In this document: positions 17,603 through 44,206 of the stretch, one piece after another
Position numbering within the stretch: the first letter of the stretch is position 1
How the letters are laid out: the number at the start of each line of letters is the position of its first letter
From: Amoebidium appalachense
Lineage: Eukaryota; Ichthyosporea
DNA: 64,000 nt
Assembly (NCBI GenBank): GCA_963693365.1
Contig: CAVNZM010000010.1
Location: 682,001-746,000 of the forward strand
Direction: 5' to 3'
Translations under genes and position numbers: made by a program
The notes under the pieces: model-generated
What the model saw: only the letters and a program-made list of their open reading frames with translations
Told to the model about the DNA's origin: nothing
The model's database searches: none

Positions 17603-19064
17603 TTTTCCAAAGCTGACGTTCGTGTGAAATGATAGCCTTTGTCTAGTCTTCAAAAGCACGTGTTCTGGGCTACTTCTAGAAAAGACCAGGCTATCAGGGG
17701 TTTCAACCTAACTAGTTCTTTTCTAAGTGTATAGCTATTGCAGTTCAGGTCAGGAACATCAAAAAACCAGCTCAAGAGGTGCAAACAAGCTTTCACTTCC
17801 CATTCAAGCTGAGGTTCATGATTCAACCTGTCAGAAGAAGTCCCAAAACCTTTATATATGAAAAAATCCCTCGCTAATGTCACATTTCAACCATTTCCCT
17901 TGTTGCTTTCCGTTACGATGCTTCATTTTTCACACAGCTTCTGCTGTTGTTTTCGGCTTTGCTTCTTTTCTCAACCCCGCCTAAACTATCATTTTTGGCA
18001 CACCTGTGTTTTTTTAGCATTATGATAGTTCCCCTACTTTCGTGTCAACAGATGCTGTACATAGCAGGCTGACCGCCCTTTCCCTCTCTAATATCGATAT
18101 CTGGCTCAACTTGTAGTAGCTGTGACCCGGCTCGATAATGACCCGGATTCGTAACGACCCGACCCGCAACCAAGCTTCAAACCGGTTTCGCGGAGACAGG
18201 TCCGGGAGAGAGAGAGACTCGGGAGCGAGAGAGCGAGGTGGAAAAAAGAGAGAGTTGGCGTAACTGTAGTTTTTGGAGCGTAAGAGGGGCGGAGGAGGTG
18301 TGTGGTTTTCCTTTTGTATAGGTATGTCTTGATGTGTAGGCGTGTACGATTTTTTTAGACTGATTTTTGGAGCGTTAATTCGTTGGTTACACAAAAACAT
18401 ACCAGCCCAAGGGTGAAACAGCTGAGCGTTTTGTTGACTTCATCTACAAGAGCATTTTTCGAGCCGGGGAAAGTTCTAAGTAGTGAGTAGAGTTTTCCTT
18501 CTTTTCAGTTTTCGTTTTCCTGGGTGGCAGTGGAGACGTATTGGAAACCGCCCAGTACCAGCCAGTTTGGAACGAAGGTAAGGACTAAACATTACTGTGC
18601 TTGCCTCGACATTGGGTAGGCGAATACAGGAAAAGAAAGGCGAAAAGCTGGGAAGAGCTATAAGCTTCTTTACGCGGTATTTCCTGTGTGATTTCGTGGC
18701 GTGCACGGATGTTTTTGTTACAAAGCCGTTAACGTTTGAAGATGGTAGTGGAAGTGGACGAAAATTGACTTGGATCTCTACCCTATTTACGGACAGCCTA
18801 CGGTAAACCTGGCATTGGTAATCGGGGTAATTATTAGAAGGGAATGCTGTGAAGGTGGATGGAATCTTGTTTGTGTCGTGTGCTGAGGGCAACCTGTGCA
18901 GTGGCCGTGGTGTGTGTGTGTTGGGCGGGTGTGTGTGTGTGTGTGTGGTGTGCGTGTGTGTGTGTGTGTGTGTGGTGGTGTGTGTGTGTGTGTGTGTGTG
19001 TGTACGTGTTTGTGTGCGTTGCCCCTCCCACTTATGCTACACCTCTCATGTCTTTTCACAAAGT

Positions 19065-19104
<40 letters not shown>

Positions 19105-19111
19105 GATTCTG

Positions 19112-19149
<38 letters not shown>

Positions 19150-19491
19150 GTGTGTATGCTTGCGTGTGTGCTTTGGTCTGCTGCCTGCAAGCTGGATATT
19201 GGTTTTTTTCTTCTGCTATAAAGGGTATGCTTACGTGTGTCTGCGCACTTGTCTGTGCGTCATTAGTTAAAAGGGAGGGTGTGGGAGGAAGAGGGGTGGG
19301 GGGGGGGGGGAGGGGGAGGTGGGGAACCACATGGTTGTTTTCCAAGCTTTGGAAACGGATGCATGGAGCTTTTTTATAATTTGCTTGGATGTGCTCATGT
19401 TCGTCATTGACGTATCAATTAGTTGGCCACAGAAAGGAAGCACTCAGTTATGACGGTTGGTTGAGGGGGTGAGGTTTTTTTTTTTTTTTTT

Positions 19492-19522
<31 letters not shown>

Positions 19523-19787
19523 GGGGACTGAACCGTTGGAAGCCGTTGTTCGGTTGCGCTTGTGAAAGCGTATATAGAACTAGGGTTGCCGGTGGAGTTA
19601 CCCGGGTGCAGGGTAGATGCGTGGTGTGTGTTGGTGTATGTGTACGTGCTAGCTTCTGTATATGCTTTGCCCATGCGTGCAGTGTGCTATTATGCACGAA
19701 GAGTATGGAAAACAAGCCTGCTGTGAGACATTAACCTTTTTCCGATGGAATTTCGCAGACGGCAAGGGGCTGTAAAGGGACCCAAAA
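17603..19787. other. Intergenic region between GNAT (minus) and CNOT2 (plus)
   Basis: A divergent interval with a GACCCG motif cluster near 18.1 kb, a (GT)n tract at 18918-19003, a T-run plus G-run at 19477-19526, and several short ORFs without recognisable domains. A TATATA-like element lies near 19570, about 215 bp upstream of the CNOT2 start. Confidence 0.55.
18118..18170. repeat. GACCCG motif cluster
   Basis: Four GACCCG hexamers within about 45 bp, including TGACCCGGATTCG at 18139. A near-identical core recurs at 31105 (TGACCCGATTCG) and 32046. Confidence 0.6.
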
Positions 19788-31090
<11,303 letters not shown>

Positions 31091-31104
31091 CGCCATTTTC
31101 TGCA

Positions 31105-31166
31105 TGACCCGATTCGGTTTGTGACCCGTTGGTGACCCGAAAGTCCACCCGACTCGAAAAGAATGA
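31105..31166. repeat. GACCCG motif cluster just 3' of CNOT2
   Basis: Four GACCCG hexamers within about 70 bp of the CNOT2 stop codon, including TGACCCGATTCGG. It shares its core with the cluster near 18.1 kb and a single site at 32046. Confidence 0.6.
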
Positions 31167-31369
31167 TTCGACCCGTTTGCTGGTGGCCTACGCGCTTGTT
31201 TGTCCGGTGGAAATTTTCGTGGATGAAAAGGCTATATTTGGAAAGTGTGACGAACACGTGCAAGTATGAAAATACACACCGTGCACGTACATGCATGTAC
31301 GACATGCAGACACGCACCCATACATGCACACATAGACATGCACACACAGACACACGTGTGCGGCACACA

Positions 31370-31409
<40 letters not shown>

Positions 31410-32366
31410 GGTTCACACAGGCACAGACACAGACAGGCACACACATTTGCACATACACACACGGACGCACACACACACACACACTTACACACTTACACAA
31501 ATACACACACACACACAGACAGACACAATCAGACACACGCACACAAACACACACACAACGATCGTATTCAAAGTTGCATACCTTAATCTTACCTTCAGTG
31601 ACTTTTTTAGTAATGTAAACCCCTTCAAGTTCCCCCATGTGATTTGTCCACACAGACAAGCGACACGCATACATGCCCATACACACACACACACCCACAC
31701 ACACACACACTCACACACTCACACACACTCACATACCGCAAATTTCATATCAGCGCACGAACATTCGCACTGGCATATATGACTCCCTATGAAGCTCTGT
31801 TCATACCTTCCGAATTGTGCTTTCATTTTCTTTGAAAAGTTAGGTTGTTGACGTGTATTCTATCGTTGTTACAACAATAGTTAGCCATATCAAGTTCCAA
31901 GTTTTGATTGGCTCACGCTTACCGGTTCCATAGCAACCACTAGACCAGGTGTAATACGTGTGTGTGATCTTTGCCCAATGACTCCTATAGATTGGATGAA
32001 CAGCCAAGTGTGCGAGATCGGAGATCGATAACCGTATAGTGTTCTTGACCCGATTCGAGGAGCTTGGCTTGGAGCCAGTGTATAAAGATGGAATCTATAT
32101 GCAGCGATTGGTACCATGTTCGTTTTGTGGTTGTGCCTATTTGGGTGGGTGAATGCAGCAAATTGGGCATTATGTATGTGTCACAAACAGCTTGGAAAAG
32201 GCATGATCATGAGAACATGTGTGTTGTGGACCGGCCGACCGTGTGTGCATGTATACGTATGTGCCTGTGCCTGCACCCGTGCGTGATATGACAAGCATGT
32301 TGACAGCCTATGTGGCTTGTGCCGCGTGACTGTGTGTGTGCGGTGTGCACGCGCGTGCGCAAGCGG

Positions 32367-32407
<41 letters not shown>

Positions 32408-33721
32408 AGGGGGGTCTGCCTTGGTGCATCAGTTGATCAATAGATATTGTAACCCTCCTCCCGTATCGCTTTGCTCTGGCCAAGGCTCTCTAGAACTATA
32501 GCTCTCTCTCCCCTCCCCCCCCCCCCCCCCCCCCCTGGTCGGGCTCCCCGAGGCTCTGTCTTCCCTTCCCCCTCCCCCTCCCTTTTAATTCACCCCCCTC
32601 CCCTTGAGCCCCCTCCCTCTCCCCCTCCCCCGTTCGCCGGCCCAACCACAACCATCCTGGCCATCCACCCAGCAACCCACCGGTGCCCACTCACCCGAGC
32701 ACCATCCTCCCCTCTTCCTCAAACCGGGCCCCAGTTAACGTTAGCATACATAAAAGCATTTGTCACTAGTCTATATAGCTACCAACCGGCGCTTGCAACG
32801 TGCGCATATGCATGAATTCTGCCATCTTGCATCACGATGCATGCTATCCAGGCCCATGATGCATGCTATCCAGGCGCACGAATGGAGCAACGCCCTGTAT
32901 GATGCTGCTGTCGCATGGTGCTGGTCGACCCACGGCCGCCCTTGAAACTGGGCCAATTAGCGGGCCAGCCTAAGGTGCTGTTCATATTATGTTGCGCATG
33001 TTCCACCCACAATAATAATTACCTCCCATGACCTCCTGGCACAACCTCATGGGTGTGTTTATTCACGGGTGTCAGGCTACTAGAACTGAAAATTCACAGA
33101 CGGAGACAATACCTTATTTGTGCAGCACTAGTGTTGGGATGCATAGGAATTCGGGTGCTGCACATTACGAGAGGGTGAGGATAGAAAAAGCTCTGGCGCC
33201 TGGAGAGAGGGGAGGTAAAGAAGAAAAGAGCTCGAAAACAAAACCCACAGCCTTGTGATCCAGCCCCCTCCCCCCCCCCACAGCCTTGTGAGCCCCCTTC
33301 CCCCCCCTCCCCCCTCCCCCCTCCCCCCTCCCCGGGGCCGGGCTTTCAAACACTTGAAGATGGAGGGCACTGTGTTCCAAGGTTTCACAAACTCACATGA
33401 ACCTCCCTCTCTTCCCACTTCCCCCCCCTCCCCTCCCTAGCCTTCCCCCCAACTCTCCAAATCCCTCCCGCCCATTCCCTTCCTCCTCCACCCCTCCAAC
33501 TCCTCATCCGCAACAGTTACCCTGATTGCACAACGACTTCCAGATTCTGCAGACAAGAGCTCCATCCTTCTGTCGGTATTCCTTCAAGGTCTTTGTCCTT
33601 CTGCTGCTCATGTTCTTCTTTTCAGAGCTCCTTTTGAAAAAACTTTATTAACTCTTGAAAGTCTTTTTGTTTGCATTTACTGTAGGTAATTAATTCTTTC
33701 CCCTTGCACACCAACCCGACC

Positions 33722-33880
<159 letters not shown>

Positions 33881-34659
33881 GCAGACACACACACACACAT
33901 ACACACACACACACACTCCCCCTCTCTCTCTCTCTCCTTTCTCGAGCTCTGCTTCAAATGCCAAATCAATAAAATAAAGCCAATGAACAAACGGTAAAAT
34001 ACCACAAGTTCTTAGTTGATTTAAACCTTTATGTCAAAAGAACATGAGCTTTATAAAGCTTTAAGTGCACGTTATACGTTTAATAGGCCCATTTATCACT
34101 GGTGTATACTGATAACCATAAACGACTCCTGTCACAAAGTATATTCGCCAGCTGTCTGGCTGTACCGCATCGGAGTTGTGTCTGTCGTGTGGAACCCATC
34201 TTTTTCATGTTTCTTGGCATTTCATAGGATCTCATTTACTTGATGATAAACTGAAGTTGCCTGGGTATCTTATTCGTTCCGGCCGTTCTCACGAGCAGAT
34301 ATCTTTATACCCAAAACCCTTCGCTGAAACGTAAATCACACCAACATTCAATCCAAGCCTTTGGAAAAGGCCTCTTTACAATCCTTGGAAAGACTGCAAA
34401 CTGTCTCGATGCTTCAGTGGATTTTATAAGGGTTACTCTTGTCTGCTTTTGGGATTCTAACCCTTTATTTTGGGCTTCACGGACGCATCCAGTCGTGAGC
34501 ATTGTAGCTGTCGTTGCTTGTGTACGCACTGACATTCAACCCGAATCAACAACACACTACACAAGCAGAATTACAAACATATACTCGTTTCTCTTCGTTA
34601 GGTTCCTGTCTTTTGTTCTACATGTAAAAACAAGACATTTGCTGTTACAATAAACAAAA

Positions 34660-34903
34660 ATGAGACCTAGGGTAGTCCCTTGGGCACTGCTCTGCTTGCT
34701 TGGTGTTTGCGGAGCAGAAAGACCGGTTGAGAGGAGTGTCAGAAACGTGAACGCCATTGCCACATCAACAAAACCGGAAGGAACGAACTTTCTCACGTTG
34801 TCTTTCAGCCGGCCTACTGATGACAGGTGTGTGAATGTGTGGGTGCTTTTGTGGGCAGGTGTGTTGGTGGGCGGGTGGGTGGGTGGGTGGATTGCTCGGG
34901 GGG

Positions 34904-34965
<62 letters not shown>

Positions 34966-35239
34966 CTGTGTGTGTGTGTGAGAGATGTGTGTGGGGGGGG
35001 GGTCTTTTGTGGGGGAAAGGGGGGGGGGGGGGGGAGGGGAGGGGGGGGGGTAGGGAGGGCTTAATTGTGTGTTTATGTGTGTGCGTGTGTGTGTTTGTGT
35101 ATGTGCTTGGGTGTGGGTGGGTGGGTGGTTGGGTGATTGGGTGGTTGGGTGGGTATAATTGTGTGGGTCTGTGGGATTGTGTGTTTGTGTAAGGGGTACG
35201 TGTGCTTGAGTGTGTGTGTGTTGGGGGAGGAGGGGGATG

Positions 35240-35270
<31 letters not shown>

Positions 35271-35314
35271 AACGGGGGAGGGACGGGGTGAAGGCTTTTT
35301 TTTTTTTTTTTTTT

Positions 35315-35345
<31 letters not shown>

Positions 35346-35602
35346 GGGGGGGCTGGGGGACGGGGAGGGGAGATGGGTTGTTACCGAAAGTTTTCGGTGC
35401 AACTTTGGCTCGGCGGGGGGAGGGGAGAGGCGAGGGGGTTGAGGAGGGTTGGGGAAAAGCGGGGGGGGGGGGGGGGGGGGGGGGGGGGAGGGGGGGTGTA
35501 CTACTTGCCTACAAATTTTTGTTTTTGTTTTCTGCGGTTTCCATTTGTTTTTGTTGTCATCATGTTTTTCTCAACGGGCGGTCGTTTTTTGGACCTTCTT
35601 AT

Positions 35603-35646
<44 letters not shown>

Positions 35647-36192
35647 ACAAAAAAAAAAAAAAAAAAAAAAAGGGGACTCTGCTCATAATGCATATTCTTT
35701 TCCGTGTGCCTGGCACTCTAGCTTGATTTGCCTGTAATGAATGCGTACTTTGTATTCTATAGCGGGTTCTTACACCCGCCTTCCCCCCCCCCCCCCCCCT
35801 CCCTCGAGCCCCCAATACCCCCACTCCTCCCCCCCCCCCCCCAATTCCCGAAGCATTTTTTTTGTGGAGGCACGGGAACCATATTAAACTGGACTCTGTC
35901 CAAGTGTCTTGCTCTTCTTTTAAAACATGGGTTTTGCCGCCTTTTGTGTGTTGGTTCTGCATTCCCCGTCCTTATATGCATACCATACCCCTGCCCCCCC
36001 TCCTCCCCTTTCCCCCTCTTCCTCGCCTTCCCCACTCTCTCTCTCTCCCCCCCCCCTCCTCCCCCCTCCCACACACACCCACACACACATACATATATAC
36101 TTTCACTACACACATACACACACGCGCGCGCGCGCGCGCGCGCGCAGGCGCAGGCACGCACGCACGCACACGCACAGGCACGCACGCACACA

Positions 36193-36282
<90 letters not shown>

Positions 36283-36668
36283 CACACACATTCACACAAA
36301 CATCCCCCAAGAGGCAGCCCACACAAAACCCTTACCCCTGGTTCTATGACATTGGGCTGCTTTCCCCCACTCACACAAGCATTTGCGTGCGTCTGCGCAC
36401 TCATTCACACAGGCACTTGCACACACATGTACCGTGGCTGCTCGCACGTGTGCGCACACAGATGCGCACGCACGCGCACGCGCACGCGCAAGCTTTTTTT
36501 TTTTTTTTTGCCCCCTCCCTTTCCCATGCGTATGTTAACTGTGTAGAGGCCATTCACACAATCTAACGAATGCCTCCCATCTCCCCCCCCCCCCCCCCAA
36601 CCACCACCACCACCACAGACACCCCCCCCTCCCCAAACACACACACACACACACACACGTGCGCACAT

Positions 36669-36758
<90 letters not shown>

Positions 36759-37609
36759 CTCGTCACCGCCCACTCTCCCCGACTCCCTCTCCCTCACCCA
36801 GGTTTCTTACTGAAGGGGAGGTTGGATATGAAATCAAGGTTGTAACCGACTTCAACATTATTGGATTTGCCCCACCAACCGTTACTGGAAATCTCTCATC
36901 ACACGTAACAGTATGGGACGAAACCGGAAATGTCTTGGTAAACACCCAGATTCCGATCGGTTCAACGTTCATGAAATTGAAGCATCCGGTAAATTTGAAA
37001 ACCGGAAAATCATATGTTCTTACTCAGCAGGTGCAGAACGGGACGGCTTGGTATGCGGGATACCGCCCTGCGGTGGGGTTTCGATCGGAGGTGGCCGAAA
37101 TTTCAAGGGGGGCTTATGCCGACCAGAAAAGAATGTTTCCGGATAGTTTTACCACCGACTATGTCTACGGAATGCCCGTTTTCCACTACCACGTGCTTAC
37201 ACAAAACCACAACGCCAGCGCCTCTCCGCATTCCGCAGATTCCACAGGCGTGCAGTCGAGCATGCACGACGAGAATGCTCCATCCACGACGCATTTCGTC
37301 TCCTTGACAACCGTTGCCGCGCAACCACGTCCCGCCCAATTAGAAACGGCCTCCGCGGTTGTCACCAGCGACACGGTAGACCCAAAAACGGACGATAAAT
37401 TGACGATGGGAGCTGCCGCTGTCGTGGCGGCGTTTACTTGTGCGTGTATTGGAATTGTTGTTTTGGGTGTTGTTTTGCACCAACAGTATCACAACTATAG
37501 GAGGAAGGGGTTGGTGGTGAGTAGGAACGCGTCGAAAAATCAGGCCGGAACGAGAAACCAGTTTGCTGAAGAGAACGCATCGGGGTTCGTAAATCAGGGG
37601 ACGGTTTAG
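34660..37609 (+). CDS. Type I membrane protein with DUF4082-like ectodomain, complete
   Basis: Two exons, 34660-34826 and 36802-37609, joined in phase 2; 975 nt, 324 aa. The N-terminus ([20 protein letters not shown]) is a clear signal peptide with likely cleavage near residue 19. Residues about 60-165 form a beta-rich domain resembling DUF4082 ([51 protein letters not shown]), a fold otherwise seen in extracellular carbohydrate-associated proteins. A Ser/Thr/Pro-rich stalk follows. One transmembrane helix lies at about 259-281, then a basic stop-transfer (YRRKGL) and a short tail. Several NxS/T sequons are present. I infer a cell-surface protein of unknown ligand. The intron is 2 kb of simple repeats. 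The 3' end has been tandemly duplicated (see 37583-37905). Confidence 0.75.
35673..35775 (+). repeat. Dispersed intronic repeat family II, diverged
   Basis: GGGGACTCTGCTCATAATGC, ATATTCTTTTCCGTGTG and AATGCGTACTTTGTATTC follow the family II order. A poly-C/poly-A run precedes it and a poly-C run follows. Sense to the host gene. Confidence 0.6.
35848..35990 (+). repeat. Dispersed intronic repeat family I, diverged
   Basis: GAAGCATTTTTTTTGTGGAG, GGACTCTGTCCAAGTGTCTT and a terminal TATGCATACC follow family I order. Bounded by C-rich DNA, sense to the host gene. Confidence 0.6.
36209..36280. repeat. (GA)n array joined to (CA)n
   Basis: About 36 GA units directly following a CA array in the same intron. 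Confidence 0.95.
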
Positions 37610-37905
37610 GATTTTTAGGTTTTAGGGTTTTTTGATTTTTGATTTTTGGATATCTAACGGTGGATGTACGGTTGGTTCTTGTGCTGGGTGGTTTTTCGGT
37701 CTGTTGAATCGCTAATCTGCAGCCCTTTTTAAACAGCTTTCCGTGCCCGAGTTCGTAAATCAGGGGACATTTTAATTAATTTTGTTATTTTGGTATCTCA
37801 GGACTTTAGGTTTTTAGAATATCTAACGATTGATGTGGGTTGTGTCTTGCCTTGGGTGGTTTTTCGATCTGTTTAGCTGCTAATCGGCTCTTTTTAACCA
37901 TATGT
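37583..37905 (+). repeat. Tandem duplication of the gene's last codons and 3' flank
   Basis: TTCGTAAATCAGGGGAC at the stop codon recurs about 165 bp downstream. Both copies continue with TATCTAACG, then GGGTGGTTTTTCG, TCTGTT and GCTAATC. The second copy is non-coding remnant 3' of the real stop. Confidence 0.75.
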
Positions 37906-38123
37906 GGTAGTGAATCGCCTTCTTTTGGTCACATGTGGGTAGACAAATATTATAATCAACCAATGTGTGCACGAAGAGAGATGTGATTCTGCCCCTGTAA
38001 ACTTGAAAAGTTAAAAAAAAAAATTAAATTTGCAAATTGTGAAATACACATGAATCTATCATTTATAACGGATATCTACTGGGGAATGTGGGATGCGATA
38101 CAAAACACCTATCACATATGGCA

Positions 38124-38157
<34 letters not shown>

Positions 38158-38878
38158 TTCCCCACACACAAACACACACACATTAGACACCACTTATGTC
38201 CCGTCACACACGTCACATTCTCTGTCGCTTCTTTACCTTGTTTTCTTTAGCTGGAGCTCGAACCGTTAGTCCTGACCATGCATGAGCCTCACTACGTAGT
38301 ACACATATGTATGTTTTCTCTCCACAAGAGTAGTCACGCTTTACCTTGTGTTCGTACTTTTCTCTCTGTAGCCCGTTTAGCCAGTAGGACTGAGCTGGAA
38401 AACGCAGCAGGTCAGACATGGCGACGCTGGGCCCTCTACCAAGCAAATAAAAGTGTATAAACCCGACACACAACTCTGTTTATCACCCCGAATCCAAAAC
38501 TGAGACAAATGTGCACGTTACACAGATACACCTTGCGGCACGTATTCCACTGAAGCACACACACGCGCGCACGGGCGCGCAATTACAACGTGACACACAC
38601 ACACACTTCAGAAAGCATGTACAGTGACTGTATGAGATATGTACGTTGTGTCCTTCATTCCATTTTTTTAGCAATTTTACTGGGACGGCCTAGAGAACCC
38701 ATCGACGTTGCTGTGGTGTTTAGGCTACCTGCCCTACGCTGAATTTCGTATCTGTATTTCCGTTAATACTGCAATTGTATGATGCCAAATGCCATCACCA
38801 TCATCAACTCATGCTTACAACAAGGCCTACCAACTTACGGAATGCACGGCCCTCTGGAACACTGCGCAATGGATATTG
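37906..38878. other. Intergenic stretch before the retrotransposon
   Basis: AT-rich, with one poly-C run (38126-38155) and short ORFs without recognisable domains. Nothing supportable. Confidence 0.6.
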
Positions 38879-39072
38879 ATGCCGTAGGGAAAACCATTCC
38901 TGTTGTTTCGTCCTGGCTGCCCGTGAAGCTTGACACATGGAAAATGATGTGAACAGCAAGTGAGGAGATTTATTCGTGGGAGTAAACACTGCATATAATA
39001 AGACAAATAAATGCTTAAACTTAAAACTTAAAACTTTAATTTAAAGCGCCACCACCGTGTGGTGTGTGTGTG

Positions 39073-39112
<40 letters not shown>

Positions 39113-39188
39113 AAGCACTATACCTAGCCAAGGCCTAGGGAACAGCAAATTGAACCACAATGGCCGGAGATGCCCCCTTCTACCTATC
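38879..39188 (-). repeat. Ngaro B2 repeat
   Basis: Matches 39704-40141 apart from the length of its internal GT run. Shared landmarks: GCTGCCCGTGAAGCTTGACA, GAGGAGATTTATTCGTGGG and AATTTAAAGCGCCACCACCG. Confidence 0.85.
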
Positions 39189-39209
39189 TAGGGATGGGAG
39201 GGTGGGAAC

Positions 39210-39703
39210 GAAAACACAGCACAAAGAAGTAGACGCTATTCAGTCATCGAAAGGAGGTTGTGCTGTTTAACAAGACAGCCACCAAACCCCACTTTAAACA
39301 AACGACTAAACCCTCACCTCTCTCTGCTGAATTTTCCTCTATCACTAACCACGGTCACACTGACTTGAAAAGACAAAACTGAGTCAAAATCTACGTGTGA
39401 TCCGTTTATATACCTAACTTACTAGCCAATCGGAAATCCCTAATGAAACCAATCAAAACCAACTAACATTCTCTTTAACCAATCCCCTGTGAGTGTACAC
39501 ACATTTACCAATTTGGCAAGTCTGCAGCCAACGTCATCGATGGCTCCAAAACTCACTTGCCATATACGGATAAAGCTCCCTAAAGAAGCCAATCACAAAT
39601 CAAAACCTTATGTAATGCACGTCTTGGAATGCAGAAAGAATGAAACGACCTCATGTTGCCTCCAGATTCACTCCACGCTGCCTCCTCTCTCGGGAAACCA
39701 TAT

Positions 39704-39706
<3 letters not shown>
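39210..39706 (-). repeat. Ngaro A2 repeat
   Basis: Matches 43703-44206 nearly base for base (GAAAACACAGCACAAAGAAG to GGGAAACCATATATG). Contains four or five CCAAT motifs on the plus strand. Confidence 0.85.
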
Positions 39707-40141
<435 letters not shown>

Positions 40142-40186
40142 CAAACCTACCTAACTTGCTTTTGGGTTTGTGTGTGTGTGGTGTTT

Positions 40187-41101
40187 TTAATTGGTGTTTG
40201 TGATAAGGTGAGGCTTTTTGGTGAATGCCCGTGCCTTTTCAGCCAGACCCCCGCGAATCGCAATAGCCAGCAACATCGCCTTGGTGGTGTCAATGTAGTT
40301 TGTGAATGGTGAAGTGAAAGTCCTCCATCGACCGTTAATCCGAATCTGGTCGTAGTCCTCCCCCCTTAGAGCTGCCGTAGAGGCTGCCCCGTGACGGGTG
40401 CTGTACATCTCAAAATCGGAATCGAGTCCCATGGATGCCAGGCTGTGTTGCACCACCGTGATGACCCGTGACGGTGTATACGTCGGGTTGAATTCGAACA
40501 ACGGGTCGGTCGGTGCTTTGCCTTGGGGGAAGATACGGAGGGAGATCAGATGGCCCAGCAAGTGAAGGCACACCGGATCCTGTATGACGACCATTTGGTG
40601 CTTGCCGGTCTTTGATCTGGGCAGCAGAAGGACTGCACCCTCCGGAGGGACATTCATCTGAAGCAGCCGGGGGTCATGTGGGGGAATAAAATCACTGACT
40701 GTGCAGTGGGAGAGTTCGCCCGGTCGTGTGTAGGCAGCAAACGACATACACAGGTACAGGGCGGCCACCGTCATTTGTCTGGCAAACAGGTCGGCTGTGG
40801 CCAGGACCATGTAGTCCTATGGCAAAGGTCTGTGGTGGGAGGTCGGGTTAGCAAAGTCCCACCCCCTCAGGGCTCTAGCCGTAACTGGCAAGCAACCCTT
40901 GTGCTGGGGGAAGAAATGTTGGACTCCGGCAACAACCGTTCTCAGGTGGGCCAAGCCACTACGGGTGAGGCCCAACTCCTCATACATGAAGGCTGCATAC
41001 TCGGCCACAAGGAGATCCAACTGTTCGGCCGACTCCGGCTCGGCCTCGCCTTCCTCCACACACCAATCTACAAACCGTTGCACTTTTATTCTGATACCGT
41101 G
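40187..41101 (-). pseudogene. Tyrosine recombinase of the Ngaro-type element, broken by an in-frame stop
   Basis: The core-binding part (FVDWCVEEGEAEPESAEQLD onward) and the catalytic part share one frame but are separated by a TAG at 40817-40819. The catalytic domain shows the box I Arg in AAYTRPGELS, a box II-like STRHGAAST (the usual HxxR His is replaced by Tyr, the Arg is kept), GRW, and the nucleophile Tyr in NYID. Family members resolve circular cDNA into the genome by strand exchange. The frame differs from the upstream RNase H frame and overlaps it, as is common in this order. Confidence 0.8.
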
Positions 41102-41448
41102 TCACTGTGGGGGGTTTTACGTTGGCGTTGAGTAGCTGGGTGAGCCGGGGGCTAGGGACAACGTTACGGGACGGCATGTCGGCCGGGTTGTGGGCCGAAG
41201 GCACCCACACCCACGATGGCCGAAGTGCTGCTGCACACACCAGGGCTGCCACCCTCCGACACACGTGGTTGAGCCGTCTCGAACTTGATCTCCCCTTTGC
41301 CACTGCATACACCAACGCCGTGTTGTCAATCAAATGTGCCACTCGAGTGCCGTGGTTCTGAACTGCACGGGTGAAACGCCGTAGGTGGTGATGTGGTCTT
41401 GGTGCTGCCACGGGGTGGAAATCGGGTGATGCCACTCCAAACCGTCTA

Positions 41449-43061
<1,613 letters not shown>

Positions 43062-43702
43062 TACCATCCCCAGAAAAGAGTCGGGGGGGGGGGGGAGGGG
43101 GGGGGGGGAGGGGGGGGCTCGAGGGTGGCTGGGGGGTTTTCCGTGCTCTCGTCACTTTCACCGACCGCCGTGGCGTTGGGCAACTCGACCGTGGTGGGCC
43201 CCTCTGGTTCCAAAAACGAAAACCCGGGTTTGGACACGGACTGGGCGAGTGCTGATAACGATTGCGCGGTCGTGATTGGATAGTGGAAGCATCAGACGCC
43301 AGCAGCAGGGAAGCCGGTGACGCCGTCAAATCACACACCAGAAGGGGTGCCAAAGCAACCAACAGGCCCAATTCTTGCTTAACTGCAGCTGGAATCACGG
43401 TAGCCGTTAGTGGGCAGGCACCATGGGACAAAGCAAACTCATAACAAAATTCCAAAACTGAAAACAAAGGACGATTTAATAGCAACAACCAAGCCCATCC
43501 CCCTAATAATCGCGAGAGACTGCGTGGAGCCATTTTCTGCATGTGAAGCATCGCCCCCGTGTCGGCCAGGAGCCGGGCCAGACGTGAGGCATCCGGCCGA
43601 ATCTTCCCATCCCACGGCCATCTAGAAACACCTAGATGCCGTGTTCCCATCCCTCCCAATGGCAAAACCGAGTGCCACCGTTTTGCTGGCAGTTTATTAA
43701 AT

Positions 43703-44206
43703 GAAAACACAGCACAAAGAAGTAGACGCTATTCAGTCATCGAAAGGAGGTTGTGCTGTTTAACAAGACAGCCACCAAACCCCACTTTAAACAAACGACT
43801 AAACCCTCACCTCTCTCTGCTGAATTTTACTCTATCACTAACTTGGTAACCACGGTCACACTGATTTGAAAAGACAAAACTGAGTCAAAATCTACGTGTG
43901 ATCCGTTTATATACCTAACTCACTAGCCAATCGGAAATCCCTAATCAAAACCAATCAAAACCAACTAACATTCTCTCTATCCAATCCCCTGTGAGTGTAC
44001 ATTTACCAATTTGGCAAGTCTCAGCCAACGTCATCGATGGCTCCAAAACTCACTTGCCATATACGGATAACTGAGCTCCCTAAAGAAACCAATCACAAAT
44101 CAAAATCTTATCTAATGCACGTCTTGGAATGCAGAAAGAATGAAACGACCTCATGTTGCCTCCAGATTCACTCCACGCTGCCTCCTCTCTTGGGAAACCA
44201 TATATG
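43703..44206 (-). repeat. Ngaro A1 repeat (5' terminus)
   Basis: Direct repeat of 39210-39706. The internal junction at 43703 goes straight into RT-tail coding sequence, showing that the expected gag and RT palm regions are missing. Confidence 0.85.

Noticed and set aside
18476-18892. 138-codon minus-strand ORF upstream of CNOT2
   Set aside because: No recognisable domain, no supporting splice or promoter signals; treated as chance.
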